The notes beneath the pieces were generated by a model. That model was not told where the DNA came from and made no database searches. It saw only the letters and a list, made by a program, of their open reading frames with translations. Shown here piece after piece: positions 1-12,580 of a stretch of 64,000 bases of DNA (position 1 is its first letter; each line of letters starts with the position of its first letter). The DNA is from Cricetomys ansorgei. Taxonomy: Eukaryota > Chordata > Mammalia > Rodentia > Nesomyidae. The stretch spans positions 20,768,501 to 20,832,500 of the forward strand of contig JAMJFZ010003163.1 in assembly GCA_026225945.1 (NCBI GenBank), given 5' to 3'. The position numbers and the translations under genes are program-made.

Positions 1-849
1 CTCTCAGCTTTTGATAATTATTTCCAAAGCCACAACAGAAGTTAACAGTTACCAACAAACATCATTCTTTATGTTTCAGTTGCCCCCGTGTTTCTCGGAG
101 ATCAGCCATCGTACCAGCATACGGATCCCCTTCTGCTAGTAAATTACTCCTTATTGCCACACAAAAAAGCTAATTGTTGTGCTGTTCCCTTATGACAGGT
201 GTTCTCTGTTTTACCCACCTCCAGTGATGAGTCCTCATTGCTGCTCAGGCTTCAAGAGACCCAGCTCCAAAAATCTCATCTTAGGACCTAATTTCTACAG
301 CCACTTCTAGTACCAACCGGCAGGTGTTGTTCATCTGGAAGCATGAATCTAAAGTGGAGGTTAGTGTGCGAGGGCTCCGTTAGGCAGCTTTAAGGATAAG
401 CATCCATAACAGAGAAGGACCCCACGGTGTGGTCTCCGCAAAGGTTTAGGCAACTGTGCGTAGATGAGGAAATTGGAGAGAGAGTGCCGGGACTTTCATA
501 GTTTATTTCCACAAGTCCTTGGATATGGCTGCTCGAAGAAAAGGGTATCACCTTGGGCAAAGTGGCTCTCTTCCCTGTAGCAGTTGTGAAATGCAGAAAG
601 CACGGACTGCAGAGAGTATAGATCTGCAGCTCTGTACTCTTAGAGTATAGTGTATGCATAGCAGAAGGGATTGACGCCTTTATTTCAACTCTCAATCCAA
701 ACACTGGGATTTCTCCATCTTCGCTTATGGCATCCGTACTCTGTTGAGGTCTAGTGCAAATGACGACAGTCAGCATCCTAGTCTCATTCCTGACTACAGG
801 CAGAAAAGAAAAAATAACATTTGCCGTCCATCTTATATTTGGCGTACAT
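1..849. other. single-copy non-coding DNA
   Basis: I recognise no repeat family and no coding exon. The only sizeable frame is a 128-codon minus-strand ORF (390-776) with no domain and an unremarkable composition, which I take as chance. Confidence 0.6.
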
Positions 850-850
850 G

Positions 851-882
<32 letters not shown>
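850..882. repeat. (TA)n(GA)n microsatellite
   Basis: About 19 bases of alternating AT run directly into seven GA units. This is a compound dinucleotide repeat in otherwise single-copy sequence. Confidence 0.95.
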
Positions 883-3800
883 CCGAGTATTAGTTTCTCT
901 TCTACTACATTTTAAATGATAGATGCTGAATTTAATAAAATGTTTTTTGTTTCTGTTGAGATGATAATGTAATCTATCGAAATGATCACCCTTTTTTTTT
1001 TTCTCTAATTCACATAGTAATTTATAGTGACTTTTAAATGTTAAACTTTAATCCCTTGGAGTAAACCCAACTTTGGTGGTATTTACCCTCTGATGGCATT
1101 TGTTAGAATTTCCCGTTAAGATGTTTTTTCTTCTGTGGTTTTGAGAAATTAATCTACACGTTTCTTTTCTTGTGATGCTTTGTCAGATTTTGCTTCTGAG
1201 GCCATGCTGGCTTCTGCAAACAAACCAGGAAGCTTTGCCTCTGTTTCTGTAAGAGTAGTATTCTGCATTTCTTAGCAGATCCTGCCAGTTCATATTGACT
1301 CCAACTAAGGCCAGAGTCTGTGTGAGGGACGAGTTTTACTCTACTAGATTTAAGACTGTGGAAATCTTCTTTCTTCTGAGGTAAATTTTAAGGACTCATC
1401 TTCTTATGAACTTACCCATTCCGTGCAAATTGTTCAGTGTCTCTAGCTTCTCGCCTTACAGAAGCCTCCTTCGCCATTTCCCACTTGTTTTGCCTGCTGT
1501 CTGTGCTGAACAGCTTTGGAAGTAGAAACTGCTTTGAGCAGAAAACTGGTCCTAACTCTGGTTCTCTGTACTCCTGTTCTCACCAGGAAATCAGTCCCTG
1601 AATCCCTTCCACCTCAGAAGCTCTCCAGTGTCTTCCAAACAATATCTTTTAAAATTTTATTCATCTTTCCTCATTGTTCATGGCACAAGGGTTTGTCCTC
1701 TCACTCATCACGGTGGTTCGTATCTTATATGTCCCCCAAGGCCCCTGTGATGGAAGCCTGTGGGTAAAGCTTAGCTCGGTGCTATGGGAAAGAGGTAAAG
1801 GCATTTAACAGATGGGACCTCTTAAGGTGTTTTCAGTCACTGGGAGTGCGTGCCTTTGAAGAGGATTATGGGAGCCTGGTCTGTTTCTCATTTTCATGTC
1901 CGGCCACCTCTGCTTCAGGATTAAATCTGCTGCAGAAGGTCCAAAGCAGTGAGGCTAAGTGGCCATGGACAGAAAGCTCCAAACTGTGAGCCCAAGTTAG
2001 TGTCTACCTTTGTGAATTGATTTGCCTTAGATATTTATGTATGACTTACGCATCCATGCTCATTAGACTTGAAAATAGTCCCACGCTGTTAAAATAAGTA
2101 TCTAACTGATAGATATAAATTGGGGTCTATAATCTACTTGTATCTGAGTATTGTTAGAAATATTTACACTGTGGGAGCAATATGTGTGTGTTTATATAGC
2201 ACTCTATCTCCTCTTAAAGGGAGAGACCTTGTATTTCTGAATAAAGGTATTTGGGTGCAGGCACTCCCTGCTTAGTGAAGCAATTTGCAAACACTACAAT
2301 TGTCATCATTTCAGCATAGCAGGGTTCCTGATCAATATAACCTGTTACTATCATCATTTTATACATGTTTTATGATGTTTCTAAAAGATGACCATCAGCA
2401 AGAAGTAATGTTTTCTCAGTACTAAAATTATCTGAGAATAGCTTAGATGTTTAACATTCATCAAACTTAATTTGATAGAAAAAAATGCATAGTATATCAT
2501 CATCTCTGCTTACCTCAATCTTCTTATTAAGATGAAGAATGATCAGACTTGAGACCAGACCCACGTATGAGGGAGTGACAGTCATAAACCTCTAGGTTTA
2601 TACCAAGAGATGGAAAATTATATGCTCAATTAAAAATTCAGTTCCTTGTCTAATCTCTCGAACTCTGGAAGAAAGTAACTCCCGAGGAACATAGTGTAAA
2701 CTCTAAGTAGTTGTCTGAATATAGTCAAGTTTTCAAAATGGCTTCTGAGTTTCTATATGGTTTTGAGAGTCTACAATAGCAAGGAGCTAGTACCAATCCC
2801 AGTGGTCCCGAAGATCTCAAGAGCACTTCAGGCACCTGGACCAAACATTTTTAGGAACGACCATAGTTAAGGTATTTGGACAGATGGAGGCTACAGGTAG
2901 AACTGACAGAAATAGCCAAATCCCAGCTGTGCGTTATCCGGGTTAAACTTCCCCTCTAAAATGCCTTTTAACTTGATCTCTCTATTTAGAACGCCATTAC
3001 CCTGTGTTTAAAACAAAGGCAGCCCGTTGAAAACAAGCTGTAATTGCAGTCTTTCAGCAAAACAGTATTTACCAGAACACGCCTCTTCAGAATGGCACAA
3101 TGTATCACCCCCATGCATGGCACACAATTACACCCATCACTGTCCTGGCGGGATGCTCCCTCAGCAAATGCTCAACAGCCCCAGAAGTTATGAAACATGA
3201 ATGCCTGACTACCAGACTTTAGAATATGCTCCCAAAATAAAACTGAAGAATAGCTTAGTTCTCACTCAGAATCAGAGCTGCATTGGGGAGAAACACTGAT
3301 CCCTGTTTTAGAAAAATAATGATGTATTTCATTTATCGACAGCAAGATGATTGCCTGAAATGCTTCTCATTACTCTGAGATCTCAAATGAGTTAATCACT
3401 GCCAGGTAAACCAAGGTTAAAGCTGTACTACAGGTGCATATTTTAATGAAGTGTTGTGTGTGTGCGGGAGAGGTTATAATAAAAATAAATAAAATAAACA
3501 ATGCCTATCACTAGCAGAGAATTGTTAATTCCGAGAATTTTTTTTAGAATATTTGATCTGATAAGTGACTTGGTCATCACTGAAATTACGTTAGGTTTCA
3601 GAAAATGAATATTTCATTTTTAAGATCCTGTTGCTTAGAGACCCAGACAGAGAAGGCTGGCAGAGCTTGACATGGGAGAGGTATTATTATGAGGGGCAGT
3701 GTTCCCTGCTCCCGGAAGCTACACCAAATGCATAGGACACATTACTGGAGAGACCTAACGGTGATGGTGGTCCAAGCAGGTTCATTGAAGATGCCAGGAT

Positions 3801-4728
3801 GTGTGTTTCTGCTTCCTTGCCCAACAAGCCTCTCTCCACCCTTCACCCTTGTTATACTTAAACTGGGCAGATACAATGCTGTAGAACCAACCAGCGCTTT
3901 GTTCAAGAAACATGGGACCGTGGGCAAAAGAAACACAACATCAATGGCAAAGCAAAGGCTGTGTTTCCCAAGGACGGATGGCCAGGAGCAGGGATGTAGA
4001 AACTCAGGTCAGCAATATCCACAGCCACCCTGGCTAGTGTGTTTCCGTCAGAGGCACAACACTGAGATCTTTTACCTTTTGGGAATGGTGAGTGCTTAAT
4101 GAGTTCCAGAATCTGTAACAGCAGTGCCCTCTGAACTTTACCTGTGCTCAAGATTAAGCTAAAGAGCACTTTCCCAAGAACACTTCCTTGTAAACCAGGG
4201 TAGCCAACTGACTATGTTTCAACAGAGGAAATGAAGCCCGGAGCTGCCATGTGTAACTTAAAGATCATGAATTTTTCTGTGGGGCTCCTGCTCACTTCCA
4301 TTTTTCTGCTTCCTACAGGTTGGGATATAAATGTGATGGCGAGGCCCACATTTACCCTGTGAGCTACCCCTGGGGCAGAGTGACCAGACAGAATTAACCC
4401 TGGTTCTTAGATGAGCGCACTGAGCAAAGAACTCAGCAATTTTACCTTTGCCAACTCTAGTCCATTCTAACAGCGAGAAACAAAATGTCCATCTAGTTAG
4501 TGTGTGTCTAAGCACCCCACCCCTTTATAGAAGTATAACTCCATCTCAGTGGACATTTCAGATCTGAATAGAACCTTCTCAAGACATACTTTTTCGTTCG
4601 GCCTACAAATGAAATGTCATGTCACCAGTATTCTAACTTACTCTTGATCCTCCCTTTATTCTAAGGTACATACACATTGAAGTCATCGCCAAGATCTGCA
4701 TAGCCTTATTTGAACATCTTTGTTTAGT
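883..4728. other. single-copy non-coding block
   Basis: About 3.8 kb without a young interspersed repeat. It holds a short T tract near 991-1002 and scattered AT-rich stretches. Frames of up to 136 codons (3689-4099) overlap other frames on both strands and show no domain, so I do not call a gene. Ancient repeat relics too degraded to recognise by eye may be present. Confidence 0.5.
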
Positions 4729-4806
4729 CTTTCTTTTTTCTTTTGTTCCCTCTTCCTTCTTTCCTTCCTTTTTTTCTGCTGCTAGCTCCTTCTCACACAC
4801 ACCCCA
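4729..4806. repeat. pyrimidine-rich tract
   Basis: A run of T and C with only a few purines (many CTT and CCTT units) ends in a short CA stretch. It is low-complexity sequence. Confidence 0.75.
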
Positions 4807-4834
4807 ACTCCCGCTACCATATTCTAGTTTCAAA

Positions 4835-4920
4835 GCCAGGTTTGGTGAGTCATGACTATAATCTCAGCACTGGGGAGACTAAGAAAGTAAAACCTGGGCT
4901 ACAAGGTGACATACTATTGA
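4835..4920 (+). mobile_element. B1 SINE fragment (old, 7SL-derived)
   Basis: The order of B1 landmarks is visible: GCCAGG..TGGTG.., then ATAATCTCAGCACTGGGGAG, then CTGGGCTACAAGGTGA. The middle is shortened and many positions differ from the young consensus. A purine-rich tail follows directly, as expected of an expanded SINE A-tail. Confidence 0.75.
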
Positions 4921-5011
4921 AAGAAAGGAAGGAAGGGAGGGAGGGCTCCTGGGAGGGAGCGAGGGTGGGAGGGAGGAAGGATAGGAGGGAGGGAGAAAGA
5001 AAGGAAGGAAA
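4921..5011 (+). repeat. (GGAA/GGGA)n purine-rich microsatellite
   Basis: About 90 bases of almost only G and A in GGAA, GGGA and GAAA units abut the B1 3' end. It probably grew from that element's poly(A) tail. Confidence 0.9.
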
Positions 5012-5791
5012 GCATACTAGCCTGTGTTCCAAATGTGAAATTCATCCAAATCAACAACCTTGCCTTCATCATAGTGAGCTGTCCAAGAAAAAGACCTGCG
5101 ACCCAAGCTGGGATCCTCAGAGTTCTTTACTAGCAGGTCCCTGGAGAACTATAAAATAGTCCCTGACTGTGTACACCTTTTACAATCGGAAAGAAGGACA
5201 TCCGTGTACAGATAGGGAAAGGATGAAAGCCCAGACCTTGTCTTTAGTCAGCCTAAGACAGGACCCTAACTTTCATAGTCCATTGGAACCAATTCCTAAA
5301 AGGGAAAAAAATGGAAAAGCAAGGAAGCTATTTGGTTGTAGGCTTGTGTGAAATGGGTGTTGACATTAGCCTTAAACATTACTGACTGACACTCTTTTCA
5401 AATTAACACCCTTAACAACAACGTTTCATTTTCCTTTAAAGATGTTTTGATTGTTCCCTTCCTTGACGAAGGAACATCAAAAGCCAAACAACAAAAGGTT
5501 TAAAGAACTCAACATTTCTATAGTATCTGGTTATAGATTCGTATCCTACATGTGGTCTGATTTCACTCTTCAAGACATGGTTTTTCTTCCTCCAAGCTAA
5601 GCGTGGTTACAGAAGCCCACAGAGGCTGCTCTGGTTTTTTTCCTGCCATGTCCCACCAAAAGGTTGGTTCAAAGCAAAGCAGCAAGATTATCAGTGAGAA
5701 GAACTCTTCTGTTATCCTCCCTAGCACGTGAGATGAGGGTAGGGGGTTGTCATGCTAAACCTAAAAAGTATCTCACACCATCAGAATGGCT
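5012..5791. other. single-copy non-coding DNA
   Basis: I see no repeat consensus, RNA gene or convincing frame in this stretch. Confidence 0.5.
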
Positions 5792-5870
5792 GCTGGGCTG
5801 GGCAGCTTAGTGCTAGGTGAACGAGACTGGCACTTTGATCTCCAGCACCAAAGAAACAAAAAACAAAAGA
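5792..5870 (+). mobile_element. ID-type SINE (degraded)
   Basis: The sequence follows the tRNA-Ala-derived ID consensus: GGGCTGGGCAGCTTAG at the head, a diverged B-box region, then CTCCAGCACC and an A-rich tail broken by C. Substitutions make this an old copy rather than one of the young rat-type ID elements. Confidence 0.65.
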
Positions 5871-7459
5871 CGCGTCAAGTGCTAGAAAATGAAAAGGCTG
5901 ACCAGCAGTGTGTGCATGCTGCGAGGACATCTTACGAGCCAGCTTGACGGAAACGCCAATCTCAGAAGCCTAAATGGATCATATCAAATGAAACTGGAGG
6001 AAGAGGAGGCGGCGGCACTTCTGAGATTGGAACAGAGTTCTAGAAAGGCGACCTTAAGGAGAGTGGTTGAGTCCACACGGCCAGTGTGATATGATCACAT
6101 GGCATAAAGGAGTCTGAGTGACTCCCCAAAAACAATTCTTCCTACAAGATACAGACTTCATTTTATCCAAATAAAACTCTCTTCTGGAGACAGGGTGGGA
6201 GCACTTGCTCAGCGTGAGAATGTACGTCCTTGTCTCCCGATACACTTTACAAAGGACTTCCTGCATGGTCTTTAGCACTTCCCAGCTCTACTCTCAATAA
6301 CCAAATGAGAATGGTTTTTAAGGTGCATAAGAATTGACAAGGGCCACCACACCAAAAAGCTGCTGTCTCCAACCACCGCTCATGCCTGACCTACCGGGCA
6401 GGCAGTTCCCATTGGTAGAATCTCAAAAGCAAGCTTGCTTTCAATCTAATATCCAGTCAGAATGTGTTCCAGCCTCTCCCATGATTTTTAAGCTCACAGT
6501 CATAATATGTTTTCAGGAAGCACTAAGAAATGCCAATAAGGAAGAGAGGCAGCCATGAGTGAAGTATGCTTCTTATTTTCATTATGATATCTAATTGTTC
6601 ACACTGCCAATGTTTTCTTTTGGATTACGCTGCTAAGAGTAAATGCCATTGTACAAAGGATATCAAGAAACATGCTCTTCTTTAATCAGGCTGGGGCTAG
6701 ATTTTGTGCAGATGAGTGATAGAACTTTTCGGGTGGGAAACAGAAAGAGAACTTCTTTCCTAAGAAATGTGCTATCCGTTTAAGCAGAATAAAGGACTCA
6801 GAGTGGGGTGGACAGCAGCCCCTTCAAGTGGACCCATGAGTGAAACAGGCCAGTGTTCTTCATTGTCATTCACATGCAAGGTAATCGGATGAGTTTCCCT
6901 GTTGCCACTTCTCTATGCTTTCCTTACTCGTCATCTTTCCTCAACAGTGTCATGAATAAAGTCACTTATTTGTCCTTAAATAGCCCACTAGTCCAAGGAC
7001 CCTAGACCACTACCAAGAATGGAAACTCTCCGTCATCTGCCAGAGATTAGAAAGTATAACAATATAACAACGAATAACTAAGAGTAAGGCAAGACAAAGC
7101 ACTGGATAGAACATTTTCCCACAGAAGGCTGAGAATCCTGTGTCTATAATCCCAAATCATTGTGTTTCACCTTAAACAATCTTGACACCACCAGGAGTGT
7201 GTGTTCATGACTCACAGACACGCTGTTTGGTGTTGGGAAGAAGGGACAGTGTGGTCTGAGGACCTCCTGAGGACGGAGGCAGAATCTGAGATCTGAGAAC
7301 GCCTTGACTACATAGCCAGAGCTGTCTAGCTCTGGGAGCTGAAATAATTGGGTTGTTTACAGAAAAGAGTTCAGACATGCGAATGGGGTTAGCGTGGTAA
7401 GCTTCTGTATTAATCTACTATTTATCAGCCTAGCGCTTTAATTGTGTCAGATGTCTAGG
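5871..7459. other. single-copy non-coding block
   Basis: About 1.6 kb with no recognised repeat and only short overlapping frames (up to 74 codons). Confidence 0.5.
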
Positions 7460-7700
7460 ATTTATTTATCGTGTTCCCAACTCTAAGCTAAGCATTTCAA
7501 CATTTGCTCTTTTGATCCTAACAACATAAGGAGGTCACTATGGTCCTCATTTTATGGATGAATAAACCAAGATACGAAACTTATTCACGCTTTGAAATGG
7601 TCGATTGGCGGTTTCAGTCCAGAGTCCTTTGTTTCCGGAGCCCATTCATTTCCACACTATTTCCAGTGAACAAGATGACAGCCCAGGTCCATCCTGGGCA
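7460..7700 (-). mobile_element. MIR SINE fragment, antisense
   Basis: On the plus strand the text follows the reverse complement of MIR: a CTAAGCTAAGCATTTCAACA-like 3' part, then CCTCATTTTATGGATGAATAAA for the conserved core, and a CCAGAGTCC-like 5' part. Divergence is high, as expected for a pre-rodent repeat. Ends are approximate. Confidence 0.65.
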
Positions 7701-7741
7701 AGTATCATTTAAAAGCTCGTGATTGATGCTAAGGATGAAGG

Positions 7742-7848
7742 CACCTGGGTGTGGAGACATCCTTGTGTAATCTCTGTTCTTGGGAGCCTGAGGCAGGAGA
7801 ATCTCCAGTTTGAGAACAGCCTCAGTTATACAGCAAGACCCTGCCCTC
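7742..7848 (+). mobile_element. B1-like SINE fragment (old B1/PB1 type)
   Basis: It contains CCTGGGTGTGG, TGTAATCTCTGTTCTTGGGA, GCCTGAGGCAGGAGAATC and CAGCAAGACCCTG in B1 order. The GAGACCCTGTC-type end is changed. The element is monomeric and diverged. Confidence 0.75.
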
Positions 7849-9174
7849 CTTGAGGGAAGAAAAAGAAAGAAAGGGGGAGGGGCTCTTTGGGTTTGCTAAG
7901 CCCCTCAAAAACAGAAGCATGCAGAGCTTCCAGAGCTTCAAGGTAGACCTCCCTGCTTTGAAACTGGAAAATATCAGCTGTGCATATCATCAGCATCAGT
8001 GGCCAAAGGCTGACCTTGCTGAGTTAATCAGTAGAGAAACTAATCAGTTGGAAAAAATGCAGATTTGTTTTCTGCACAGAGTTGGAAACTCATTATACCA
8101 AACCACTCCTTAAATTAAGTTCTGAGCAGCGCTGGAAATCTGGGTCAGATAAGAAACAATGGAAGGCTGTAATAAGCAGGCCTGGGCTGTGAGCTCCGAA
8201 TCCTGTCGGCAGCAACGGCATTGGTGTTAATTTCTCCTTAGCCCCTGGACTGTGGCTACAGAGCAGAAAATGGCTTGCTCCATTTGGATCGGGTTGCGTT
8301 TTCTAGTTGGCACGCACCTAAGTGGATGAACATTTCCTTGTAAAAGAGATTCAGTGTAGAGTTTGAACTGTGCAGGGGCTCTTTAGTCCAAGAGTCCAAC
8401 TATGTGCTGTTTCATCCTTCCAAATCAACAGTAATTCGCTGTGCTGGGCTGTGGCATGTTGCGTGGGTCACAAGAGTCCGTAGCTGAAATCCTGTGGACT
8501 GCTTTTTGCTACCAAGAACTGCTGGGTTACTCAGTCTGAGAAACCAGAACTGTGTTGCCTTGCTTCTTAAAATGTCAATTATTGTTTCACACCGGTGGCT
8601 GTCCTTCAGCCTTCCACAGGATTAAGTAAAAAAAATGGACCCCATTTCCTTCCCCCACTCTCCCCAAGTGACTAAACAACCTGGGGGAGACTGGCTCTGT
8701 GTCTCTGGACCATGGCTAACTTCCCTGTGCCTTGGGAAACAGTGATTGATTCATGGAGATGGTATTTGGCCGGAAGTGGCCCTAGAGAAGGGTGGGGATG
8801 CTTACCAAAAGAGCACTACGAGCCTCTGTAAGCCAGTACTCCTATCTTGTGACCAAGCGATCACCAGTAGGTTAGAATTACCGAGAACCATAAAATAAAA
8901 TGCCTAACTTAAAGTAAAATGCATTCCTGATGAACATAGCCAGTCTTCTCTGTACTCACTATGTTCCTGGCACTGAGCCAAATTGCTAGATGTTCATTGG
9001 AAATATCTAAAATAGAAAAACAAAAACAAAAACCTTCAGGAGCAGGCTAGTAGGTAAGGCAGGTAAGCCGTGATCAACAGCAGGCCAAATAGAATTACAG
9101 GAGTACCCAGGAACCAAGAGTAATGCCAATTTGTATTTCTCTCTCAAAAAACTTTAAAATTAACAATAACATTG
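7849..9174. other. single-copy non-coding DNA with a possible MIR scrap
   Basis: Mostly unrecognised sequence. Around 8945-9000 the text CACTATGTTCCTGGCACTGA resembles the reverse complement of the MIR/L2 3' end, but it is too short to call separately. Confidence 0.45.
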
Positions 9175-9563
9175 TTACATATATTGTTTTACATATATAA
9201 TTTTATATGTATATATTTATATAATATATTACATATTATTTTATATAATATATTATATATTACTTATATATAATATATTATGTAAATATACTATAAATAT
9301 AATCATATATTTATATAATATAAATATTATAAATATATATATTTATATAAAATAATTATATAATTATAATATAATATATTATATAATATGATATAATTTA
9401 TATAATATAAATATTTTAAATGAATACGTATTTTTACAAAATGATTATAATATATATAAATATATAAATTATATATAATGTATTATATATAATATTTTAC
9501 AATATATATAATGTTATATTGTATAACATATATGTGTGTGTGTTATATATATATAATATATGA
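9175..9563. repeat. AT-rich low-complexity tract
   Basis: About 390 bases consist almost only of A and T in TATATAAT, ATAAATAT and similar imperfect units, with many small self-complementary segments, ending in a short TGTGTG and TATATA run. No transposon body is visible. It should melt easily and can form small cruciforms. Confidence 0.9.
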
Positions 9564-10847
9564 TAAGGAGGCTGTGGATACGCACCACTATCTGAGGATA
9601 GTTGAGGGCCTTCCACAGAAAAGATAGAAGAGCAGTGAGAGCAGTCATTCGAACCAGAAACATGGGATAACTGTCAAGTTCCCAAAGACTCTAGTTCCTT
9701 ACAGAAATACCCTTCTCAGGAGCGTTCTTTCTGATGACAAAATGTACCTTTTCCATACTTAGCTAGACACACCTTCCTGAGCTATTCGGTGTCCACTCTT
9801 CACTTGCCATGCCTGTTGGTTTTGTCGCCACTCACTTTCCTGGGAATGGCTCTTACCCCTGCGCCCTGTGTCAAGACAAGCCCACTTGGGCCATGTGATA
9901 GGCTGTCATTGCACCAGCCTGGGCAATTGGCTGGATCTTAAGGCCAAAAAGTTGAGCCTTTGTCTGTAGGACTTCAAAAGAAGAATCACAGACATGGAGT
10001 TGTTCTGTTACAAGTCCCAGCTGTGTATACTTTGTAGACTTAAGATATGTGGCATTACTGAGTTGTGGACATATAGACAAACTCAAAGAGGGTTCACCCT
10101 GGAAAACAAAGGACAGATCATGTGGCTCCTAATGGGGAGAAAAAGGACCAAGCAGCCTCTGAAACTGGGAGTGGGCCTTTGCTTTTCAATGGGTTCTAGC
10201 TTCTAAATCCTATGGGGCTAGCTACATCTGAGTTCAGATGCTCAGTCCTTAAAACAACCCCCTTTTATCAGCTAGCTCCATGTGCTTCTTCTTATACAAC
10301 CATGCTCTCTACTCAAGCCTTAATAAATGTAAACAAATCTATACGTCTCTGTTGAGCATATGTGCACACCTTACCTGAAACCTTGGCAAGATCGTACTGT
10401 AATCAAACGTTGTTTTCCTGACTTCCTTGTTCTAACCGCTTTTATATGATCTGCCGTTCTTTTGCTGTTACACATGAGGAAAATTCCAAGAGGGCAGAGA
10501 ATGCTGAGACTCGAATCTCTAAGATTTGGGAACTACGACTACAGCCCTCATGGCCACACTGAACATGCACCATCCATTGCTAGATGAATTTCCTTCCTCG
10601 GTGCAGGCCACCCTCTATCTTTATTCTAAGGTTGCATATATGTTATTTTCAACATATCCAAACAATGCAAGCACAGTGTTAGTGTGGGCGTACTTGTGCC
10701 TTCCTTGCTGTTGCTGTTATTGGTGTTTCTTCAAGCCTCCAGCTAGCATCCCGTGTGCTATATTTTGTGACCTATTTGTTCTGTTGTTGCTTTTCCTCAT
10801 TCTGGGTTTCTGTTTCTATAGTGTTCATTTAAAACATCCCATCTTGG
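9564..10847. other. single-copy non-coding DNA
   Basis: No recognised repeat. A 117-codon frame (10526-10879) runs into the following B4 SINE and has a hydrophobic, low-complexity composition, so I do not call it a gene. Confidence 0.5.
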
Positions 10848-11119
10848 AGGCTGGGAAGATGGTTCACTTTCTCTGCTAGAGTGAGAACCAGAATTTGGAT
10901 CCCCAGACTCATGTAAAAGCCTAGCAGGTATAGGGATCACCTGTAACCATGGCGCCTGGGAGGCAGAGACAGGGGATCCCCAGAGCAATCTGGCTAGATA
11001 CACTAGCTGGAATTGCTAAATTCTAGTTTCAAAGAGAGATTTTTTTTTTCCTTGATAAATGAAGTGGAAAGCCATTGAAGAAGGCATTCAGTGTCACTTT
11101 GGGCCTCTGCACTCACACA

Positions 11120-11166
<47 letters not shown>

Positions 11167-11200
11167 TCCCAACAGGCATGCATGTACACACTGTAGAGGG
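10848..11200 (+). mobile_element. B4-family SINE (tRNA/ID head plus B1-like body)
   Basis: The head GGCTGGGAAGATGGTTCA is followed by TTGGATCCCCAGACTCATGT, then the B1-like GCGCCTGGGAGGCAGAGACA and CTAGCTGGAATTGCTAA, and a 3' part ending GGGCCTCTGCACTCACAC that runs into a CA repeat. This is the B4 architecture in full length. Many substitutions show it is old. Confidence 0.8.
11109..11163 (+). repeat. (CA)n microsatellite in the B4 tail
   Basis: About 25 CA units with one CACCAC interruption, at the place where B4 elements normally carry a CA-rich tail. Confidence 0.95.
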
Positions 11201-11945
11201 CGAAGAGAAATGTGCCTTCTCTTAGATTTATATTGCATATCTACTCTCTTACCCATAATTTTAGTTTAGTTCCTGTACTTTTTGGCTCTGTTTTGAAATG
11301 GTTTTCTTTTACTTTCCCAGCTCCTTATTTCACTATTCCATTGTTTTGCTTCTGTTTTGTATTTTTAACTCATGTGACATACGTTTCCTGGGAACTCTTC
11401 TTATCCTCAATGGCTTCACGCCTTTTGAAGCATCAGTGAGTTGCTCTTACATTTAAAACTATTATGCGATCGTAATGGAGTCACATTTTAAAGTTTTAAC
11501 TTGTATTCCTCTTTCCCCCTATTAGATCATTTTCACCTAGCAATAGAGCATGAAAATCAAAGGGGAAAAACCAGCTAAGATAAAAGTCAAAGTCAGAGAC
11601 TAAAAGACTCATATCGCCTTGACTAAAAGGAGAACCAAACTCACAAAAGCAAGTAAGACAAAGCTGGGGCAACAGCACCAAAGGTTCTGCCTTCCTCTGT
11701 ACATTTGAGGCTGACTACCACCCACACAGGCCAGAGTCAGGAAGAGGCGATCCTGGGAGAGAACCCATTAACAGCCTCTAATGGAAGAAGAGAAAACTAC
11801 CAAGCAGCATGTAGGCAAGTCCCATCAGCCTGGAATGTTTCGTTGTGCTATATATTTGTTTAAATGAATTACCAAAGAAATATGGTTTTGGATAGACAAA
11901 GACTTAAGGAATTTGATACAATGTTTTGTTGGGATTGTGTTTGGT
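11201..11945. other. single-copy non-coding DNA
   Basis: No repeat consensus or convincing frame recognised. Confidence 0.5.
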
Positions 11946-12075
11946 TCTGCTGTTTAGTTCTTTGTAGACAGTGTCTCTCTTGGTAGCCCCAGTTGGCTCT
12001 GAATTTGTGATCCTCTTGATTCCATCTCCCTACGTCTAGGATGCAGGTGTGTGGCGCCACACTCTGCTGACCTCT
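11946..12075 (-). mobile_element. B1 SINE, antisense, diverged
   Basis: The reverse complement shows B1 landmarks: the plus-strand text AGACAGTGTCTCTCTTGG, TTGGCTCTGAATTTGTGATC, CTACGTCTAGGATGCAGGTG and TGGCGCCACACTCTG matches an antisense B1 in order. Confidence 0.7.
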
Positions 12076-12346
12076 TTTCTTCCTTACAGAAATGCTTTGC
12101 AAGCATGCTGTGTTTTGAATGTCAGCTTTAAATGTATACAGGGAGCCTTACCCTCCCAGTACTGAGTGTTGGCTAGTGATGTCTTTAATGTGTGTGGCCT
12201 CCAGTCAGTGATATGTATGAATATGTTAGACAAATGTACATGTGTACCTTTTGCATGCATGTATAGGTACAAAGTGTTTGGGTATATATGTGCATACGTA
12301 TATATAAAAATATGCTGTTCTGTTCTTCACATAAGAAATAGATATT
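12076..12346. other. single-copy non-coding DNA
   Basis: Short AT- and TG-rich stretch with no element recognised. Confidence 0.45.
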
Positions 12347-12580
12347 GGGGCTGGAGAGACGGCTCACTGGGTAAGAGCATTGGCTGCTCTTGCTGAGGAC
12401 CCAGGGTTCGATTCCCAGCATCCGCATGGCAACTCACAATTGTCTAGTTCCAGGGGACCCAATGCCCTCTTCTGGCTTCCCAGGACATGGCATGCACATG
12501 GTGAATTAGCAGGCAAAACACTCTCATACACAGAATATAAAAATAAATATATCTTTTTTTTTTAAGAAAGAAAGAAAAAA
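12347..12580 (+). mobile_element. B3 SINE (B2 superfamily)
   Basis: It starts GGGGCTGGAGAGACGGCTCA with tRNA-derived A and B boxes (GGTTCGATTCCCAGCA). The B3-specific body follows: AGTTCCAGGGGACCCAATGC, CCTCTTCTGGC, and a tail with AAATAAATA and an A-rich end. This is one of the best-preserved SINEs in the window. Confidence 0.9.
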
